Source of the DNA: Pseudonocardia sp. CNS-004
GTDB taxonomy: Bacteria > Actinomycetota > Actinomycetes > Mycobacteriales > Pseudonocardiaceae
DNA: 64,000 bases
Reading direction: 5' to 3'
Assembly (NCBI GenBank): GCA_001942185.1
Contig: MKJV01000069.1
Location: 1-64,000 of the forward strand
The notes under the pieces are model-generated. The model saw only the letters and a list, made by a program, of their open reading frames with translations. It was not told where the DNA came from and made no database searches. A program made the position numbers and the translations under genes. This document shows, piece after piece, positions 61,874 to 64,000 of the stretch (the first letter of the stretch is position 1; each line of letters starts with the position of its first letter).

Positions 61874-61890
61874 TCGCCCCGCGCGGATGA
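61874..61890. promoter_or_regulatory. TCAYCC-N5-GGRTGA site (regulon site 8)
   Basis: TCGCCC-CGCGC-GGATGA, one mismatch, 73 bases upstream of the small-protein gene at 61800 (minus strand). An extra TCACCC half-site lies at 61864. Confidence 0.5.
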
Positions 61891-61934
61891 GCGCAGGCAC
61901 GGGCGAGGAGGACGCGGCCCGCCACCCTCCGGGT

Positions 61935-62456
61935 TCATCCGAGGTGGGGCTCGCTCGCCCCGGCGAGTGCGTGGTGGATCCACCGGCGGGCCCGCGGCTC
62001 CAGGGCCAGCACGGTGACGACGGCCGGATCGAACCAGGCGGCGTCCGACGTCGCGTACCGGTTGGGGCGGGGACGTCCCCACTCGGCCCAGCCGTGGAAG
62101 CACACCACGAACTCCTGGAATCCCTCGCCGTCCCCGACCGTCTCGACGGCGCGTGCCGGGTCGGTGAACAACCCGACCAGCCCGGTGATCCGCACCCGCA
62201 ACCCGGCCTCCCCCGCGGTCATGCGCACCGCGGCCTCGATCGCGCTCTCCCCGACGTCGACCCGGCCACCGGGCAGCTCCCAGGCGGCACAGCCACAGCG
62301 TTTGACCAAGAGCAGCCGCCCCTGCTCCTCGCGGACCGCGACGAACACCGACGGCGTCACGACGGCGGACACCGGGGTCTCCGGCTCGGGAACGTCCACG
62401 CTCCGCAGCGCCCTGGGGCGGGGTCGCACACCCCCGGTCTCCCCTCGCGTCGTCAT
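61935..62456 (-). CDS. Nudix-fold protein with a degenerate Nudix box
   Basis: A 173-residue protein. SVFVAVREEQGRLLLVKRCGCAAWELPGGRVDVGESAIEAAVRMTAGEAGLRVRITGLVGLF is the Nudix core. In the box G-x5-E-x7-R-E-U-x-E-E-x-G-U the sequence reads GRVDVGE…RMTAGEAGL: the first Glu after Arg is Met, and the next Glu is Gly, so two of the metal/catalytic acidic residues are missing. The fold and hydrophobic positions remain, suggesting a binding or weakly active protein. ATG 62456 follows GGAGTG. It lies between two small stress-type genes. Confidence 0.82.
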   Translation of the reverse strand: MTTRGETGGVRPRPRALRSVDVPEPETPVSAVVTPSVFVAVREEQGRLLLVKRCGCAAWELPGGRVDVGESAIEAAVRMTAGEAGLRVRITGLVGLFTDPARAVETVGDGEGFQEFVVCFHGWAEWGRPRPNRYATSDAAWFDPAVVTVLALEPRARRWIHHALAGASEPHLG

Positions 62457-62569
62457 GTCGCCCACTCCGCCTCCCCCGGACCGCCATGCCGGTCGACGGC
62501 GACGGCGCGTCGAGCAGCACCCCCCGGGCTGCACCCGACGCACTCTGCGTGCAGCGGCCCGCCCTGCCA

Positions 62570-62586
62570 TCACCCCGCACGGGTGA
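62570..62586. promoter_or_regulatory. TCAYCC-N5-GGRTGA site (regulon site 9)
   Basis: TCACCC-CGCAC-GGGTGA, exact and perfectly symmetric, 61 bases ahead of DUF7144 paralogue 3 and 113 bases from the divergent Nudix gene. Confidence 0.7.
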
Positions 62587-62647
62587 GGTCATCCCACGAG
62601 CTCGGCGCCACCGTCGATCGGGTCACCGTCGGCCGGAGGAGGAATCC

Positions 62648-63105
62648 ATGACCGAGTCGCCCGACGCGAGCAGCAGCCCGGGCATCACCGGTTGGGCGGG
62701 CTGGGTCGCCTTCGCGGGAACCATGCTGATCGCGCTCGGCAGCTTCCAGGCGATCGAAGGGCTCGTCGCCCTGTTCCACAACAGCCTCTACCTGGTCGGA
62801 CCCGAAGGATTCGTGGTGAACCTCGACTACGACGCGTGGGCTGGACGCACCTCGTCGTCGGCGTCGTCGCGATCGCCGTCGGGTTCGGACTCTTCACCGG
62901 CAACCTGATCGCCCGCGTGGCCGGCACTGCGATCGCGATGATCAGCGCGACCCTCAACCTCGTCTTCCTCTCCGCCTACCCGGTGTGGTCGACGGTCACC
63001 ATCGCCCTGGACGTGATCGTGATCTACGCCATCGTGGTGCACGGTCGCGAGCTCGAGAGGCACGACGTCGCTACTCCGGGACCGGGCGCGCCGACACCAC
63101 GGTGA
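62648..63105 (+). CDS. DUF7144 family membrane protein (paralogue 3, frameshifted)
   Basis: About 152 residues. WAGWVAFAGTMLIALGSFQAIEGLVALFHNSLYLVGPEGFVVNLDYDAWG; then, after a one-base shift near 62840, WTHLVVGVVAIAVGFGLFTGNLIARVAGTAIAMISATLNLVFLSAYPVWSTVTIALDVIVIYAIVVHG. The signature TTWGWIHL is changed to YDAWGWTHL-like, and the IWAL end to IYAI, so this is the most divergent paralogue. ATG 62648 follows GGAGGAGG. The 3' end overlaps the convergent small gene at 63071. Confidence 0.85.
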
Positions 63106-63271
63106 TCCCGAGCGTCTGGAGCTGGACGATGATGCCGTGCAGGTGCGACTCGTCGACCACGTCACCGTCGATCACCGTCTCCGGTGCGATCTCGGTCACC
63201 CGCATGTCGCCGATGGCGGTCCTGGCCTCCTGCGTCAGCCGACCCTCCACCCGGAACTCGTAGCGCGTCAT
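63071..63271 (-). CDS. small uncharacterised protein of the RYExRVxGRLSExAR type (copy 2)
   Basis: A 66-residue protein: MTRYEFRVEGRLTQEARTAIGDMRVTEIAPETVIDGDVVDESHLHGIIVQLQTLGITVVSARPVPE. It aligns end to end with the 61591-61800 product. ATG 63271 is the common start; GAGATGAGG lies upstream. A regulon-type site is 76 bases upstream, nearly the same distance as for copy 1. The function is unknown. Confidence 0.78.
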   Translation of the reverse strand: MTRYEFRVEGRLTQEARTAIGDMRVTEIAPETVIDGDVVDESHLHGIIVQLQTLGITVVSARPVPE

Positions 63272-63347
63272 CGTCGTCGGCCTCATCTCGTGTCGAGGCG
63301 GTGGTCGAGCCTTCGGCACGGTGACGGTCCCGGGACGGCAGCGGCAT

Positions 63348-63364
63348 CACCCGTGGGGGACGAA
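63348..63364. promoter_or_regulatory. TCAYCC-N5-GGRTGA site (regulon site 10)
   Basis: TCACCC-GTGGG-GGACGA, one mismatch, 76 bases upstream of the small-protein gene at 63271 (minus strand). Confidence 0.45.
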
Positions 63365-63395
63365 CCCCCTGACCGCCCGTCGCCCGCCGTACCGG

Positions 63396-63412
63396 TCACC
63401 TCGGCGAGGTGA
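63396..63412. promoter_or_regulatory. TCAYCC-N5-GGRTGA-like site (regulon site 11)
   Basis: TCACCT-CGGCG-AGGTGA, a perfect dyad with one compensated change in each arm, 70 bases ahead of DUF7144 paralogue 4. Confidence 0.55.
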
Positions 63413-63482
63413 TGCGCCGGCACGGGCCGGGCCGCACCGTGGGTGCGGCGACCGAGGGCACACCGGCAGGAGGAGGCTGGGA

Positions 63483-63953
63483 ATGGCCACCGAGCCGCGG
63501 GCCGGCGCAAGCGGCCCGGTCGACCCCGTGCGGCGCACCGATGGGGCCACCGCTCCGCCGTGGACCACCGGGCTCGCCCGGTTCGGCGGCCTGATGATGG
63601 TGCTGCTCTGCGTGCTGTACATCGTCGCCGGGACCGCGGAGCTGTTCCGGGACGAGGTGGATGTCGAAGGGCCGCGCCACGTCCTCGTGCTCGACGCCGT
63701 CACCTGGGGCTGGCTCCACCTCGTGCTCGGCATGCTCCTGGGGCTCGCGGGCGGTGCCGTCATCACCGGCCAACTCTGGGGGCGGCTGATCGGGATCGTC
63801 CTGGCCGTCGCCGGTATCTGCGCGAGCTTCCTCTCCGCACCGCAGCACCTGGCGCTGTCGCTCATCGCCATCGCCCTGGGTGTCGCCGTGATCTGGGCGC
63901 TCTGCGTCTTCGACGAGGAGGCATCGGCCGCCTCGCCCACGATGTTGGACTGA
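63483..63953 (+). CDS. DUF7144 family membrane protein (paralogue 4)
   Basis: A 156-residue, four-helix protein with a 28-residue hydrophilic head. Signatures: GLARFGGLMMVLLCVLYIVAGTAELFRDEVDVEGPRHVLVLDAVTWGWLHLVLGMLLGLAGGAVITGQLWGRLIGIVLAVAGICASFLSAPQHLALSLIAIALGVAVIWALCVFDEE. The NFLxxPYYPVW segment of the family is replaced by SFLSAPQHLAL. ATG 63483 follows GGAGGAGG. After its stop at 63953 the last 47 bases show nothing recognisable. Confidence 0.85.
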   Translation: MATEPRAGASGPVDPVRRTDGATAPPWTTGLARFGGLMMVLLCVLYIVAGTAELFRDEVDVEGPRHVLVLDAVTWGWLHLVLGMLLGLAGGAVITGQLWGRLIGIVLAVAGICASFLSAPQHLALSLIAIALGVAVIWALCVFDEEASAASPTMLD

Positions 63954-64000
63954 ACACCAGGGCCCCGAACCACACCCGGCGATCGCCGTCCTCCGCATCT

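Noticed and set aside
43347-63412. The TCAYCC dyads as DosR/DevR boxes
   Set aside because: The DosR consensus is built on GGGAC…GTCCC with a different centre; the arms here do not fit.
1-64000. Search for tRNA, rRNA, CRISPR repeats, insertion sequences, phage genes
   Set aside because: No regularly spaced repeats, no transposase or integrase motifs, and no recognisable structural RNA were seen by eye. A dedicated tRNA or Rfam scan would be needed to exclude small RNAs.

Overview
The window is about 64 kb of very GC-rich DNA with short intergenic gaps, many GTG starts and ATGA/GTGA gene overlaps. Together with its gene families (F420-type reductases, a luciferase-like flavin oxidoreductase, DUF5996, DUF6325, DUF7144, large LuxR-type ATPase regulators, GlxA and MmyB-type regulators) this points to an actinobacterium, most likely Pseudonocardiales and perhaps Pseudonocardia. 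The genus is an inference from gene content. I see no rRNA, tRNA, CRISPR array, insertion sequence or phage gene.

Layout. (1) 1-12 kb: a mixed metabolic region with a quinone-reductase flavodoxin, glutaminase, SDR, a 919-residue LuxR/ATPase regulator, an isochorismatase-family hydrolase, a GNAT protein, an AhpD-pirin pair, a VOC protein, and an LLM oxidoreductase coupled to an F420 reductase-like gene. A recurrent GACCGAT-type element precedes four of these genes. (2) 12-20 kb: a three-subunit molybdenum aldehyde oxidoreductase operon of the PaoABC type, a DUF3500 lipoprotein, a TetR/aldo-keto reductase divergon with tandem operators, and a flavin disulfide-type oxidoreductase. (3) 20.9-25.5 kb: an MHS-family transporter, acyl-CoA synthetase and citrate-synthase-like lyase operon facing an IclR regulator. 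(4) 25.7-27.2 kb: a MerR-controlled alcohol dehydrogenase with a textbook 19-bp-spacer promoter. (5) 27.2-41.5 kb: a catabolic cluster for an unidentified substrate (four SDRs, crotonase, NTF2-like protein, hydratase, LysR, CoA ligase, esterase, MBL hydrolase, AhpD-like protein, MHS transporter, two MaoC half-proteins). A 52-bp element, 46/52 identical, occurs in front of its two outer transcription units. (6) 41.5-43.3 kb: an MmyB-type regulator divergent from a quinone reductase. (7) 43.3-64 kb: a stress-type island dominated by small membrane proteins: DUF6069, DUF4203-like, BASS transporter, alkylsulfatase, AI-2E and BrkB proteins, two SulP transporters, DUF6325, SHOCT, DUF1269, a K+ channel, HdeD, a MalT-like regulator, four DUF7144 paralogues and two pairs of small paralogous proteins.

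The most striking signal is in region 7: eleven inverted repeats of the form TCAYCC-N5-GGRTGA, almost all in promoter regions, which look like the operator of a single undescribed regulon.

A caution for every reader: about 25 genes are interrupted by single-base frameshifts. Every junction I worked through behaves as the loss of one base, so I treat these as probable sequence errors and give the full reconstructed gene span. Start sites were chosen by ribosome-binding sites, overlaps and family alignment.
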